This document shows, one piece after another, positions 15,001 through 23,044 of a stretch of 64,000 nt of DNA (position 1 is its first letter; every line of letters starts with the position of its first letter). The translations under genes and the position numbers were made by a program. Origin of the DNA: Tubulanus polymorphus (Eukaryota > Nemertea > Palaeonemertea > Tubulaniformes > Tubulanidae); the NCBI RefSeq assembly GCF_964204645.1, contig NC_134031.1, forward strand, positions 868,001-932,000, written 5' to 3'. The notes under the pieces were generated by a model. That model made no database searches. It saw only the letters and a list, made by a program, of their open reading frames with translations, and was not told where the DNA came from.

Positions 15001-16904
15001 ATTGCGAGCGTTGTAAGTAGTTTCACGATTCATTCATCGTGCCCTGATAGTTGTTCTAACTTTGTCGATAATCCCGAAACTTATTTTGCAGATCTTCATG
15101 AAATGATGAGCTCTTCCAATAGTAAACCGGTCCACTGTGACGGCACAACTTATCTCCAGTATCTCAACAGGATACACATAGGGTACGTATATCTGAAGGT
15201 ATATGGAGCCTGGACCCTCTATTCCCTCTGACATCCAAAGACCGATCGTCCACACTTCACATGTGTTCAGAATTTGACCTGAGACATTCTTAATTAAAGA
15301 TTAAATACAATCACTAAACATGAGATATTTTATCAGCGCACTTTCGTGTTATCGTCCAGACTTTAAGAGTAAATTCTGGAGGGTTTAGGGGCTGCAGATT
15401 GGTACCTTTATTAATACAAAAACACGTTAACGATACCTATTGTAGTATATATACCATTTATGATACCTATTTCAGTGAAAAAGGCCAGAAAGTCAATGAT
15501 TTCCGGGTTCGCCTAAAGACAAACTCTTCCAATGGCTTAGTTTTGATTCAGCATCAAGGGAAAACCGTCAATCAAGATTATTTGAGTTTGGCGATTAGAG
15601 ACGGATTCGTAGAACTAAGTTACAACTTGGGTAAAAATACAGTCGACGCGTTGTTCGTTTTGAAGTCTTCAATGAAGGTTGACGATGGAGTCTGGCATAC
15701 TATAATAGCTAAAAGGTAATTAGATAGGTAGATTATAAGTGACATAGTTCTCTGACTCGGCGGTGATTTAAGCAATTTAAATAAACTCATTTTAATGATA
15801 TCTACTGCAAGCACCACACGGCCCTACAATCCTGTGAACTTATATAATACCGCAGGTGACCTTAACCCCCGATACATTGAACTTAGTCCGCTGAAACGAC
15901 GTATCTTGAGATTGGTGGCAGCACCGTACGGTAATACATGTAGTGATGTCGTTGTTTAATTCGATTGTTACAGAGAGAAAAGGAAAAGCACGTTACAGAT
16001 CGATAATACAGAACCAGTAACTGATAGATCTGCTAAAGGAGCTTCACAGTTAGACACTAACTCATTTCTATGGATCGGTAACTATTTGACACATTCTACC
16101 ATCACACAGGGGCCTGGCACATATTTAGTGACCCCATAGTATCCTAGGTACCAAATCAACTGGTTTGGGTGAAACAATTTTTGTCAGTTCCCTCTGTAGT
16201 GTACTACATAAATGAACCATTTGGATCCGGTTGCATAGTAGCAGTAACATATCCAGTTCCAGAGTTTTGTATAAGTTTGACTCGTCAGTTAAAATCAGTC
16301 GATTGCAAAATGTTCGAATTCTTGATACAAATTGAAATCAGAACTGTGGAACTTCAGAGCTTTGGAAGTCTTCCTCGTAATAATCCGTAAATTTAAATAT
16401 CACTATCCTAGGACAGTTTTTAGGGGGGGGGGGTGTTTACGGGGCACACACTACTGTCTCCATCAATAAGACGTACCAAGATTTTGAAACCGGCACATTT
16501 TTTATACTCATCCCTTCAGAAATTGTATTCCTTCAGAAACATCTAACACGAATAGAGAAACCCCAGTTGTTAGAGTGGCTAACTGTTTGGGCTTAGAGCT
16601 GCCTTTTCTTCCTCCCATCATTCTGATTTTCCTTGCTCCAAACCCCACTTGTGGCCTTAAGGTTATGAGTTGCCTTTTCTTCCTCCGAGCCTTTAGATTT
16701 TACTAGCTCCAGCCCCTGTGTTGGATCTAATTGTTTGTTTGTGTGTGTTTTAAAGGTGGTATGAAACATTTACCCAGTGGATTTCCTCGTCAATATTCTC
16801 ACGGTTTTAATGGATGTATCGTCGAGGTTTTCATCGATGGAGAACGACTGGACTTGGTCAATAATCGCCAGAACCAAGTCACACTGGCTTTCTGTGATAA
16901 ATAA
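1..16904 (+). CDS. AGRN: agrin gene, 3' part (span including introns)
   Basis: Exons 1-49, 1031-1123, 1817-1978, 2385-2528, 3901-4125, 5268-5387, (5792-5830), 7948-8073, 9507-9708, 10045-10257, 10342-10478, 11409-11516, 12089-12190, 12285-12413, 12831-12948, 13223-13334, (13541-13582), 14537-14653, 14826-15012, 15092-15182, 15476-15715, 15974-16077 and 16756-16904 join in one frame, with GT..AG introns and matching phases throughout. The module order follows vertebrate agrin after its eighth follistatin repeat: YGCC motif, two laminin EGFs, follistatin repeat, linker, LG1, EGF, LG2, EGF, LG3. Agrin is a basement-membrane heparan sulphate proteoglycan whose LG domains bind alpha-dystroglycan and, in vertebrates, the LRP4/MuSK pathway. 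Two differences from vertebrate agrin are visible: no SEA domain was found, and an EB-like module stands where the first EGF is expected. The N-terminal follistatin repeats lie left of the window. Perlecan and other LG proteins are excluded by the laminin-EGF/follistatin/LG order. Confidence 0.93.
1031..1123 (+). CDS. AGRN: agrin, YGCC-motif exon
   Basis: Encodes a segment with C-x5-YGCCPD...GINGAGCP. It matches the short Cys-rich stretch (YGCCQDN...GLAGCP in vertebrates) that links the eighth follistatin repeat of agrin to its first laminin-EGF module. Acceptor TTTTCAG|AC and donor GTAAGT are clear, and both ends are phase 1. The motif directly before laminin-EGF modules is what identifies agrin here. 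Confidence 0.85.
1817..1978 (+). CDS. AGRN: agrin, laminin-EGF module 1
   Basis: One complete laminin-type EGF module in a single phase 1-1 exon. The spacing is CHC-x10-C...[15 protein letters not shown]...GNSGC, with the eight cysteines expected. CKPGVGG..C and the following W-G...GNSGC segment closely resemble the first laminin-EGF of vertebrate agrin. The exon begins after ATACAG at 1816 and ends before GTAAGT. Confidence 0.92.
2385..2528 (+). CDS. AGRN: agrin, laminin-EGF module 2
   Basis: Second laminin-EGF module, with [20 protein letters not shown]. This is almost the vertebrate agrin signature ([13 protein letters not shown]) and is the strongest single identification in the gene. 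[12 protein letters not shown] closes the module. Phase 1-1 exon. Confidence 0.94.
3488..3787. mobile_element. MITE-like element in agrin intron
   Basis: Terminal inverted repeats ACCGCGATCACA at the left and its reverse complement TGTGATCGCGGT at the right flank about 300 bp of non-coding DNA. No transposase frame is present. The interior carries the TTTGACTC / GGTCC words that recur elsewhere in the window. Confidence 0.6.
3901..4125 (+). CDS. AGRN: agrin, follistatin/Kazal repeat 9
   Basis: An EGF-like N-terminal hairpin ([14 protein letters not shown]...CLC) is followed by a Kazal fold with [20 protein letters not shown], ending at YGAC. Human agrin has its ninth follistatin repeat at the same place, after the laminin-EGF pair. 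The Kazal reactive-site consensus CGSDG-TY is altered to CGSNKETY. Phase 1-1 exon with donor GTAAAT. Confidence 0.92.
5268..5387 (+). CDS. AGRN: agrin, Thr/Ser/Pro linker exon
   Basis: A 120-nt phase 1-1 exon rich in T, S, P, K and R ([11 protein letters not shown]..., two KTTRH motifs). It is likely an O-glycosylated spacer, as in the Ser/Thr-rich region of agrin after the last follistatin repeat. No domain fold is evident. Acceptor TTTACAG and donor GTAAGT are good. Confidence 0.75.
5792..5830 (+). CDS. AGRN: possible 39-nt Lys-rich cassette exon of agrin
   Basis: Between a pyrimidine/TG-rich acceptor ending GTCGTAG and a donor GTAAAG lies a 39-nt phase 1-1 stretch. In the reading phase of the gene it encodes [13 protein letters not shown] after the junction codon. 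Inclusion or skipping keeps the frame, so it could be an alternatively used basic insert next to the Thr/Ser linker. No homologue at this place comes to mind. It could be a chance A-rich stretch. Confidence 0.42.
6529..6829. mobile_element. hAT-like MITE, CAGGGGCGGATC termini
   Basis: Perfect 12-bp terminal inverted repeats, CAGGGGCGGATC ... GATCCGCCCCTG. The flanks are GTTTAAT on both sides (7 bp; 8 bp if the boundary shifts by one). Size 301 bp, no coding capacity, in the agrin intron between the linker exon and the EB-like exon. The termini and the 7-8 bp duplication fit a non-autonomous hAT element. Confidence 0.75.
7948..8073 (+). CDS. AGRN: agrin, EB/EGF-like Cys module
   Basis: A 126-nt phase 1-1 exon with [22 protein letters not shown] followed by EC and a final C. 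The spacing resembles an EB module more than a canonical EGF. It precedes LG1 directly, where vertebrate agrin has a regular EGF domain. Donor GTAAAC is acceptable. Confidence 0.72.
9507..10478 (+). CDS. AGRN: agrin, laminin G domain 1 (three exons)
   Basis: Exons 9507-9708, 10045-10257 and 10342-10478, in phases 1-2, 2-2 and 2-1. The sequence runs [12 protein letters not shown]...[22 protein letters not shown]...[16 protein letters not shown] | [10 protein letters not shown]...[12 protein letters not shown]...[10 protein letters not shown] | [17 protein letters not shown]. These are the strands and the closing GCI motif of an LG fold, in the agrin LG1 register. The exon splits inside the fold agree with a conserved agrin gene structure. 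Confidence 0.9.
11409..12190 (+). CDS. AGRN: agrin, EGF region between LG1 and LG2 (two exons)
   Basis: Exons 11409-11516 and 12089-12190, all phase 1. The first EGF ([12 protein letters not shown]...CICDQNFEG + PLC) spans the junction. A second unit follows ([14 protein letters not shown]...FVCRPG) that shows only four of the six EGF cysteines before the next exon enters LG2. Vertebrate agrin has two complete EGFs here, so the second is either degenerate or missing a small exon in the 94-nt intron after it. Confidence 0.85.
12285..14653 (+). CDS. AGRN: agrin, laminin G domain 2 (four constitutive exons)
   Basis: Exons 12285-12413, 12831-12948, 13223-13334 and 14537-14653; the domain finishes in 14826-15012. 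Key stretches are [71 protein letters not shown], then [12 protein letters not shown] and GLRGAVQRV. The third exon ends in phase 0 after PIRGKAP and the fourth begins in phase 0 before [11 protein letters not shown]. The basic cassette exon at 13541 lies between them. Confidence 0.9.
12590..12626. repeat. CT microsatellite
   Basis: CTC/CT run in the short intron inside agrin LG2. Confidence 0.8.
13541..13582 (+). CDS. AGRN: agrin LG2 basic cassette exon at the y (A) splice site
   Basis: A 42-nt phase 0-0 stretch between acceptor CAATTTTAG and a weak donor GTATCA encodes [14 protein letters not shown], with seven Arg/Lys and two His in 14 residues. In vertebrate agrin the four-residue KSRK insert, which creates heparin binding and modulates dystroglycan binding, is spliced between the equivalents of PIRGKAP and [11 protein letters not shown]. 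Position, phase and charge all agree. Skipping keeps the frame, so alternative use is plausible. Transcripts would decide. Confidence 0.7.
14826..15012 (+). CDS. AGRN: agrin, end of LG2 and EGF before LG3
   Basis: Phase 0-1 exon. It completes LG2 ([19 protein letters not shown]) and carries a six-Cys [17 protein letters not shown]...[12 protein letters not shown]. Acceptor TTTAAG and donor GTAAGT. Confidence 0.9.
15092..16904 (+). CDS. AGRN: agrin, laminin G domain 3 and stop codon (four exons)
   Basis: Exons 15092-15182, 15476-15715, 15974-16077 and 16756-16904 (TAA at 16902). The sequence runs [13 protein letters not shown] | [19 protein letters not shown]...YVEL-type strand SYNLG | [15 protein letters not shown]...[11 protein letters not shown] | [20 protein letters not shown]...VTLAFCDK. 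These are close equivalents of the vertebrate LG3 landmarks EPVTGRS...QLDTDG.LWLGG and GFVGCLRDV. LG3 is the dystroglycan/LRP4-binding end of agrin. The protein ends right after the fold, as in vertebrates. The intron at 15183-15475 is at the vertebrate z-insert position. Confidence 0.93.
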
Positions 16905-17439
16905 CCTACAGCGACGCTCGGTGGCGATCGACCACACTATAATTTACCTGTATCCTGGAATAACTCTTCATCGTCAAAATGACCATTTCGATTATCGTGT
17001 CTTTTATAGAAGGCTAGAATGTGGTGTAAAATGCTTAATCAGTTTGAACCAGTAGATCAAATCGGTTAACGTTAACCATTTTTTGAGTAACTGGCCACTG
17101 ATTTCATTTCGTCATATTTGAAATACGTTGCTTGTATCTAACAGTTGAGTTTGTATGTAGTGTGTATAAGATATTATAATGAGATGTATATAATTCTGAG
17201 AAGCTGCCATCTAGCGGACAAACGTGGCACTAAAACAAATTGAAATAGATAAACCAATTGAAATGAACATACATAGTGTGACGTCATAATACACGTGTAC
17301 ATACCCATCATCAAATATCTTTATAATTACTGTAATTAACTAAAAACAAATGATGAATAAATATCGATTATTATTAAATCTATGTCTTCGTTTTCGGAGT
17401 CTAAATTCATGGAACCAGAAATGTTGAAGCAGTGCAACT

Positions 17440-17560
17440 ATCGTACTAGTATTCCGGTCAATCCATCCTCGCTTGCCAGGGGTCCGGTATCGCTCCCGAA
17501 CTCGCTTCCACCAGCGAAACGGCTTTAGCAGAGTGGGTTCGAATCCCCTGACGGGTGAAG
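17440..17560. repeat. tRNA-like SINE fragment
   Basis: Carries TAGCAGAGTGG (A-box-like) next to GGGTTCGAATCCC (B-box core), but cannot fold as an intact tRNA. A similar B box with GGGTTCGAATCCC lies at about 4368-4382. Both look like degenerate tRNA-derived SINE pieces. Confidence 0.4.
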
Positions 17561-17769
17561 ATGGGCCAATAGGGTACACCTTGAAACATAGCTAGCTCGG
17601 TGGCAGCATCTTACTGTACGTCCCCTGGCGGGCATTCTGTGAAGTAATTGTGTGATACCGAAGGCTGACGATAGTTGTCCTCAATTTTGCCTAGTTCACT
17701 TAAACAGCACGCGAATTTGACGATGGCAGCACCGTACGGTACCCTACCGGAATTTCTGTGAACTAATGT

Positions 17770-17905
17770 AATTGTAGACTGGTTACCGGTTTCTATCTTC
17801 AATTTAGACTGGTTGCCTGTCCCATTCAATATATATATTCTAATTGAAGATAGAGACCGGTAACCAGTCTATCTTCAATTATGAATGGCTGAGAGGCAAC
17901 CAGTC
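17770..17905. repeat. palindromic repeat cluster
   Basis: The words GACTGGTTACCGGT, ATTGAAGATAGA and their reverse complements alternate, so the stretch can fold into one or two long hairpins. No coding sequence. Probably the remnant of inverted small elements. Confidence 0.55.
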
Positions 17906-18767
17906 TGGTAATTTTGTGTTTTTTTAACAGACGCTATTGCGGGACAGCAATCAGCTGTTTTCGTATATAGTCAACTAGAACAATTTCCGGGATATAATTC
18001 TGACTAACTGACATTCGGTTTCACTAAGTTCGACAATAGATTCGATGTAGGTTAAAACCAGCAGTTCATTGTCGCTGATGCCGAGTGATGGTCCCGATAC
18101 TTATGCGATCGCTGGGACCGTACAGTGCTGCCACCAAGTCTCGTTAGAATCTGAGAAATATGATCGATTATTTCGTAAAAAAAGCTGCTGATGCGCAACA
18201 TGGCGCAACATATTATACTACAATTAGTATCATCTACCTCTGGCAATCGAGGATGATGGAGAATGGAGAATTATTGGCTGATAAAGAATATTTTTTATTA
18301 TAACTTAAAATGAATAATGATTGCAGTATGTACAGTAGTTCACCAAGAATCTTAGTGTCTGATGTACCACAGGTGGTTACCACAGGATCGTAGATACACT
18401 GTGGAGACAGCCACACTGCCAGCACTGGGTGAAGTACAGTAGAAGCCCGATACAAAAAGTCCTGTAATATTACCCGAAATCAGAACTTGAATTTACAACG
18501 CGGACAATCCTAAGATATATAGTCAACTCCTTCATTCAAAATATCTCTCAGGGTAGGAATTCAATTGTATATACGATAAAATGTATAAACACAATATTAG
18601 TACAACTTTAATCGATGCCGCTTGTCAATGTATGGAAGTCTTAGTTAATTGTGTTGTAGCGTTTAAACTGCTTGAAAAAAATGGATTGATTATTCATTGA
18701 ATGACACGAAAATGTTTATTTGTTTTTTTTTTCACAATCACATGAGACACTTAATCAGATTTCATTC

Positions 18768-18989
18768 CAGTGGCGGATTTAGCCTACCGCACTTGCCGCT
18801 AATGCGGTAGTCAACATTTTTCCTCTAACAACATTTTATTCATTTCATGGATGGACTTGACTTAGCTGATTCCTTGGAAAAAAGTACCCATATTAAAACA
18901 GGATTTTTCTCTTCCAAAACCCAGGAAATGTCATCTCAGCCCTTTAAATTTTTCAAAATTATCATATTATGCCTCTGGATCCGCCACTG
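18768..18989. mobile_element. MITE inserted in the C-terminal codons of GPCR copy 1
   Basis: Begins CAGTGGCGGAT and ends ATCCGCCACTG, is about 222 bp long and is flanked by CATTC on both sides. GPCR copy 2 has the unoccupied site at about 21648-21660, which gives the insertion point to within a few bases. The termini resemble the element at 6529. The 5-bp direct repeat is shorter than the usual 8 bp of hAT elements, so the superfamily is uncertain. Confidence 0.75.
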
Positions 18990-20045
18990 CATTCTACATT
19001 TCTTACCACGATGACAACTAAAACACAAGTTTCTAATCGTATCTCTAAACACGGGTAATGTACGTAAGTATATAAAGAAATTAATTCGGTAAACAAATTG
19101 ACGCTGGCCGTATAACAAAACCGTGCATACAAGATTGAATAGTCTCAAGGCACCGCGGACAGATGCACTGCGCGCTACAGTAACGGAGAAACCGTATAAT
19201 TCGTATGGAAAAACAACGACTACAAATATAAGAATCGTATAAAACATGGTTTTATTTGCGCTATTTAAGATTGTAGTTCCAGTAGCTCTATTACGTATTC
19301 GGGCGGTTAAACCGATTAGTACTAGAACCACTAAACACGGCACCAAGCCTCGAAAAAAAGATACAAGGCCAAGTGAAAGGAGCCAAACTCTAAGACTTGT
19401 ATAATGAGAAGAATACACGAGGAGGCTTTCACAACAAATTGTGTCATTTCCACAATTTCTGATAACAACAAGAACACCGCCATTATTAAGACTGCAACTC
19501 ACAAGGAACATTAGAAACACTACTACCCGTCTCCTTGAGTTAGTGACATGTTTTCGGTGAAAGAATGGCCACGCTATTGACAAATACCTCTCTACGGCGA
19601 TAGCAACTACGATCCAATTTGAGAAACCCTCTGATAAATAGCGTGTAATATTTCCTAATATCATTATGCATCCTTTATCCGTGTTAATATTAATTAAACG
19701 TGCGATCGATGCAAATCTTTTCAAGGATATTGAACACTGGTTTCCCGTTAAGATTCCTTGATAATGAATTGTACAATCGATGTTTACTATGTACAAATAT
19801 AATCGAATAAAGAAAAGGGGAAATTGGGTCAAACTATTTAGCACATAGACACCGTCAGAAACAGCCATCGTAAATAGATAGATGAAAGTCGCTCGAACTG
19901 AACGAAAATATCGACATTTGATCAGTGCAATGATCGTCAGCAAATTGAGCGCCAAAAACAGAGGATCAAAACTACAGATTAACGCATCCATGGCATAAAA
20001 AATATCAAACAAAATAGTCGCTGCGTTCCGTTCGAAACCCATCAC
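18936..20045 (-). CDS. intronless rhodopsin-family GPCR, copy 1
   Basis: A single 369-residue frame with seven hydrophobic segments: about residues 20-42, 52-75, 120-150, 172-195, 222-247, 266-289 and 301-325. Class A marks are SDG in TM2, VERY for DRY at 151-154, Cys pairs before TM3 and in loop 2, and INFFIY at 321-326 in place of NPxxY. It is about 85-90% identical by eye to copy 2 at 21643. The ligand is unknown. Intronless tandem receptors of this kind in spiralians are often orphan, peptide-like or chemosensory. The first Met is one of two adjacent ones; either may be used. The last 17 residues (QWRIQRHNM...LKG) and the stop lie inside an inverted-repeat transposon, so the C terminus is transposon-derived and unlike copy 2. 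Confidence 0.85.
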   Translation of the reverse strand: MMGFERNAATILFDIFYAMDALICSFDPLFLALNLLTIIALIKCRYFRSVRATFIYLFTMAVSDGVYVLNSLTQFPLFFIRLYLYIVNIDCTIHYQGILTGNQCSISLKRFASIARLININTDKGCIMILGNITRYLSEGFSNWIVVAIAVERYLSIAWPFFHRKHVTNSRRRVVVFLMFLVSCSLNNGGVLVVIRNCGNDTICCESLLVYSSHYTSLRVWLLSLGLVSFFRGLVPCLVVLVLIGLTARIRNRATGTTILNSANKTMFYTILIFVVVVFPYELYGFSVTVARSASVRGALRLFNLVCTVLLYGQRQFVYRINFFIYLRTLPVFRDTIRNLCFSCHRGKKCRMQWRIQRHNMIILKNLKG

Positions 20046-20139
20046 AGTAATACCCGGTGATACGTAGTAATATTTTCGTGTGGTCAGTGGTAAATACCGT
20101 AGTTTAACTCATTTGGATTTACAATATATCTAGAAATAC

Positions 20140-20285
20140 GATCAGACGAAAGTTGCGCGAACAAAACGGAAACGACGATGTTTGATCAGTGAAACGACGT
20201 AGAGAGGATATAAACTTATAACTAGTGCTTCCGAGGCAAAATAAACACGTATCAATATAATCTGCAGTTTCCGTTCAAAACCCAT
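20140..20285 (-). pseudogene. truncated GPCR N-terminal fragment 1
   Basis: From ATG at 20285 the frame reads MGFERKLQIILIRVYF...YVVSLIKHRRFRFVRATFV, then TGA. It aligns with the first 54 residues of GPCR copies 1 and 2 (MGFERNA..., IKCRYFRSVRATF), i.e. TM1 and the first loop, and then stops. No further receptor sequence follows. It is a truncated copy, or less likely an upstream coding exon. A near-identical fragment lies at 22773-22916. Confidence 0.7.
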
Positions 20286-20518
20286 CCGAGCAGTAACACC
20301 ACCTAATGGTGTATGTACTACGTCAGACTAGCGAACGTTAAACTGTTCAAGACACGTATGTAATTAGTAACCGATACATCACAGATCTATGAAACCAATT
20401 TTATTTTTAATTTAGGGCGCTTGTTAAAATAGTCATGCTTATTTTTGTAACTGGAAAATCGTGATATATTTTCTATATCCATTCATCATGTTTGCATGGC
20501 ACATGTTAAACTGGCTGT

Positions 20519-21046
20519 AGTGGATTCCCTCAAGTTTGCATCGATGGAGAACGACTCGATTTGGTCAACAATCGCCAGAAACCAGTCACACTGGCTTTCT
20601 GTCAGGTCGGAATCACATTTGCGTGACGTCCTAGCGATACATAGAAATGATCCCTAAAAGTATGATCTTGATAAATAGCCTACAGCGACGCGCGGCGGCG
20701 ATCGACCACACTATAATTTACCTGTATCCTGGAATAACTCTTCATCGTCGAAATGACCATTTCGATTATCGTTTCTTTTATAGAACGCTTGAACGTGGTG
20801 TAAAATGCTCAATCAATTTGAACAATAAAACACCAAAATGTCGGTTGTTAAAAAGTCGTCTGTCAACCAGCGAGTCAAATTAAACACACACAACTGTTGA
20901 AGTGCATCCTCGTGGTTTACATCGACCAACGTTAGAGTAACTGGACACTTATTTCATTTCGTCGTATTTGAAATAAGTTGCTTGTATCTAACAGTTGATT
21001 TTGTACGCAGTGTGTATAAGATATTATAATGAGATGCACGAATACG
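20519..21046 (+). pseudogene. decayed copy of the agrin last exon and 3' UTR
   Basis: The stretch contains the words TCGATGGAGAACGACT, TTGGTCAACAATCGCCAGAA and CACACTGGCTTTCTGT of the agrin LG3 exon, then the 3' UTR starting at CTACAGCGACG. The LG3 part has lost the segment with HGFNGC, and about 60 bp are inserted before the old stop. It lies between the two GPCR genes, so it marks the tandem duplication that copied the agrin end together with a GPCR. Confidence 0.85.
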
Positions 21047-21642
21047 AATATCATCTACCCCTGGCAGTCGAGGATGATGGAGAATGGGAAATAATTGGAA
21101 CTGATGAAATATTTGTGAGAATTGATTCTTCATTATACCTTCAATAATTAATGATTCTTATATAAACAGTGAGATGTTTGATGGAGAAAACACTAAAATA
21201 CTTCCGATAATAAGTATTCGATAAGAGAAACAAGAAACGAATAAAGACCAAAAACGATTACCAAATACCGAATTGAATATGGCCGATTTATATCGTCAAA
21301 CTTGAAACAAACTCTCACATTAAACGAATCTCTCGGGATGCATTTTGACATACGATAACACGAATACATGTTTAAAGAAATGTCACCAAGAACATATAGA
21401 ATGGTATTCGGAAATAATATTTTAAAACTCTGCAAAAAAGATCGTGAAGTGAAGTTGCATTTGTCTTGATAATGAATTCAATAATAGTACAACTTTAATC
21501 AATGCAGCTTGTAAATGTATGGACGTCTTTTAGTAAATTGTGTTGTAGCATTTGAACTGCTTGAAATGAAGGATTGATGATTCATTGAACGACACGAAAA
21601 TGTTTATTTGGTTTTTTTTTCACAATCACAGGAGACACTTAA

Positions 21643-22704
21643 TCAGATTTCATTCTCTACGTATTTCTTACCACGATGACAACTAAAACACAAGTTTCTA
21701 ATCGTATCTCTAAACACGGGTAATGTACGTAAGTATATAAAGAAATTTTTTCGGTAAACAAATTTACGCTGGCCGTATAACAAAACCGTGCATACAAAAT
21801 TGAATAGTCTCAAGCTACTATTGACAGATGCACTACGTGCAACAGTAACGAGGAAAGCGTATAATTCGTATGGAAAAACAACGACTACAAATATAAGGAT
21901 CGTATAAAACATGGTTTTATTTGCGCTATTTGAGATTGTAGTTCCAGTAGCTCTATTACGTATTCGGGCGGTTAGAGTCATTAGAACTAGAACCACTAAA
22001 CACGGCACCAAGCCTCGAAAAAAACTAATAATAGCACTAGAAAAAAGTCGAGCATCTCGACCTTTATTAGTATACGTGAGGAGGGTTTCACAACAAATTG
22101 TGTTATTTCCACATTTTCCGATAACAACAAGAACACCGCCATCGTTGAGACTGCAACTCACAAGGAACATTAGAAACACTACTACCCGTCTCCTTGAGTT
22201 AGTGACATGTTGTCGGTGAAAGAATGGCCACGCTATTGACAAATACCTCTCCACGGCGAGACCAACTACGATCCAATTTGAGAAACCCTCTGATAAATAG
22301 CGTGTAATATTTCCTAATATCATTATGCATCCTTTATCCGTGTTAATATTAATTATACGAGCGATCGATGCAATTTTTTTCAAAGGTATTGAACACTGGT
22401 TTCCCGTTAAATCTCCTCGATAATGAATTGTACAATCGATGTTTACTATGTTCAAATATAATCGAATAAAGGAAAGGGGAAATTGGGTCAAACTATTTAG
22501 CACATAGACACCGTCAGAAACAGCCATCGTAAATAGATACACGAAAGTCGCTCGAACTGAACGGAAATAACGACATTTGATCAGTGCAATGATCGTAAGA
22601 AAATTAAGCGCGAAAAACAGAGGATCAAAACTACACATTAACGCATCCATGGCATAATATATGTCCATCAAAATAGCAATTGCGTTCAGATTGGAATCCA
22701 TCAT
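21643..22704 (-). CDS. intronless rhodopsin-family GPCR, copy 2
   Basis: 353 residues in a single exon with the same seven-helix layout as copy 1: VERYLSIAWPFF after TM3, SDGVYVLNS in TM2, KNFFIY in TM7. It ends GKKYVENEI, which is probably close to the ancestral C terminus because no transposon is present. Differences from copy 1 cluster in the second extracellular loop (CGNNTICCETLLTYTNKGRDARL against CGNDTICCESLLVYSS..., shortened). That loop is the usual ligand-contact region. Family class A; ligand unknown. Confidence 0.87.
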   Translation of the reverse strand: MMDSNLNAIAILMDIYYAMDALMCSFDPLFFALNFLTIIALIKCRYFRSVRATFVYLFTMAVSDGVYVLNSLTQFPLSFIRLYLNIVNIDCTIHYRGDLTGNQCSIPLKKIASIARIININTDKGCIMILGNITRYLSEGFSNWIVVGLAVERYLSIAWPFFHRQHVTNSRRRVVVFLMFLVSCSLNDGGVLVVIGKCGNNTICCETLLTYTNKGRDARLFSSAIISFFRGLVPCLVVLVLMTLTARIRNRATGTTISNSANKTMFYTILIFVVVVFPYELYAFLVTVARSASVNSSLRLFNFVCTVLLYGQRKFVYRKNFFIYLRTLPVFRDTIRNLCFSCHRGKKYVENEI

Positions 22705-22772
22705 CAGATATTACGTGTGGTCTGTGGTAAACACCGTAGGTTTACCGATCGAGATTTAGATTACAAAGAAAA

Positions 22773-22916
22773 TTAGACGAAAGTTGCGCGAACAAAACGG
22801 AAACGACGATGTTTGATCAGTGAAACGACGTAGAGAGGATATAAACTTATAACTAGTGCTTCCGAGGCAAAATAAACACGTATCAATATAATCTGCAGTT
22901 TCCGTTCAAAACCCAT
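22773..22916 (-). pseudogene. truncated GPCR N-terminal fragment 2
   Basis: Same 47-codon frame as the fragment at 20140-20285, starting at 22916 and ending in TAA after RATFV. The two fragments are identical over about 180 bp including flanks, so they were copied as part of the larger duplicon. Confidence 0.7.
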
Positions 22917-23044
22917 CCGAGCAGTAACACCACCTAATGGTGTATGTACTACGTGATAGTAGCGAACGTTAAACTGTTCAAGACACGTAATTCATGTAAT
23001 TAGTAATCGATACATCACAGATCTATGAAACCAATCCTCAATTT

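Larger units (their letters stand above)
16905..18230 (+). other. agrin 3' UTR and intergenic DNA
   Basis: 16905 to about 17200 is the likely agrin 3' UTR. It reappears, diverged, at 20675-21046. About 17200-18220 is absent from the second duplicon and holds a tRNA-like B box (near 17540) and an inverted repeat (17770-17905). No gene was recognised. Confidence 0.6.

Noticed and set aside
15231-15475. Possible z-type cassette exon in the agrin LG3 intron
   Set aside because: The only acceptor-like words have no usable donor or give a frameshift or stop.
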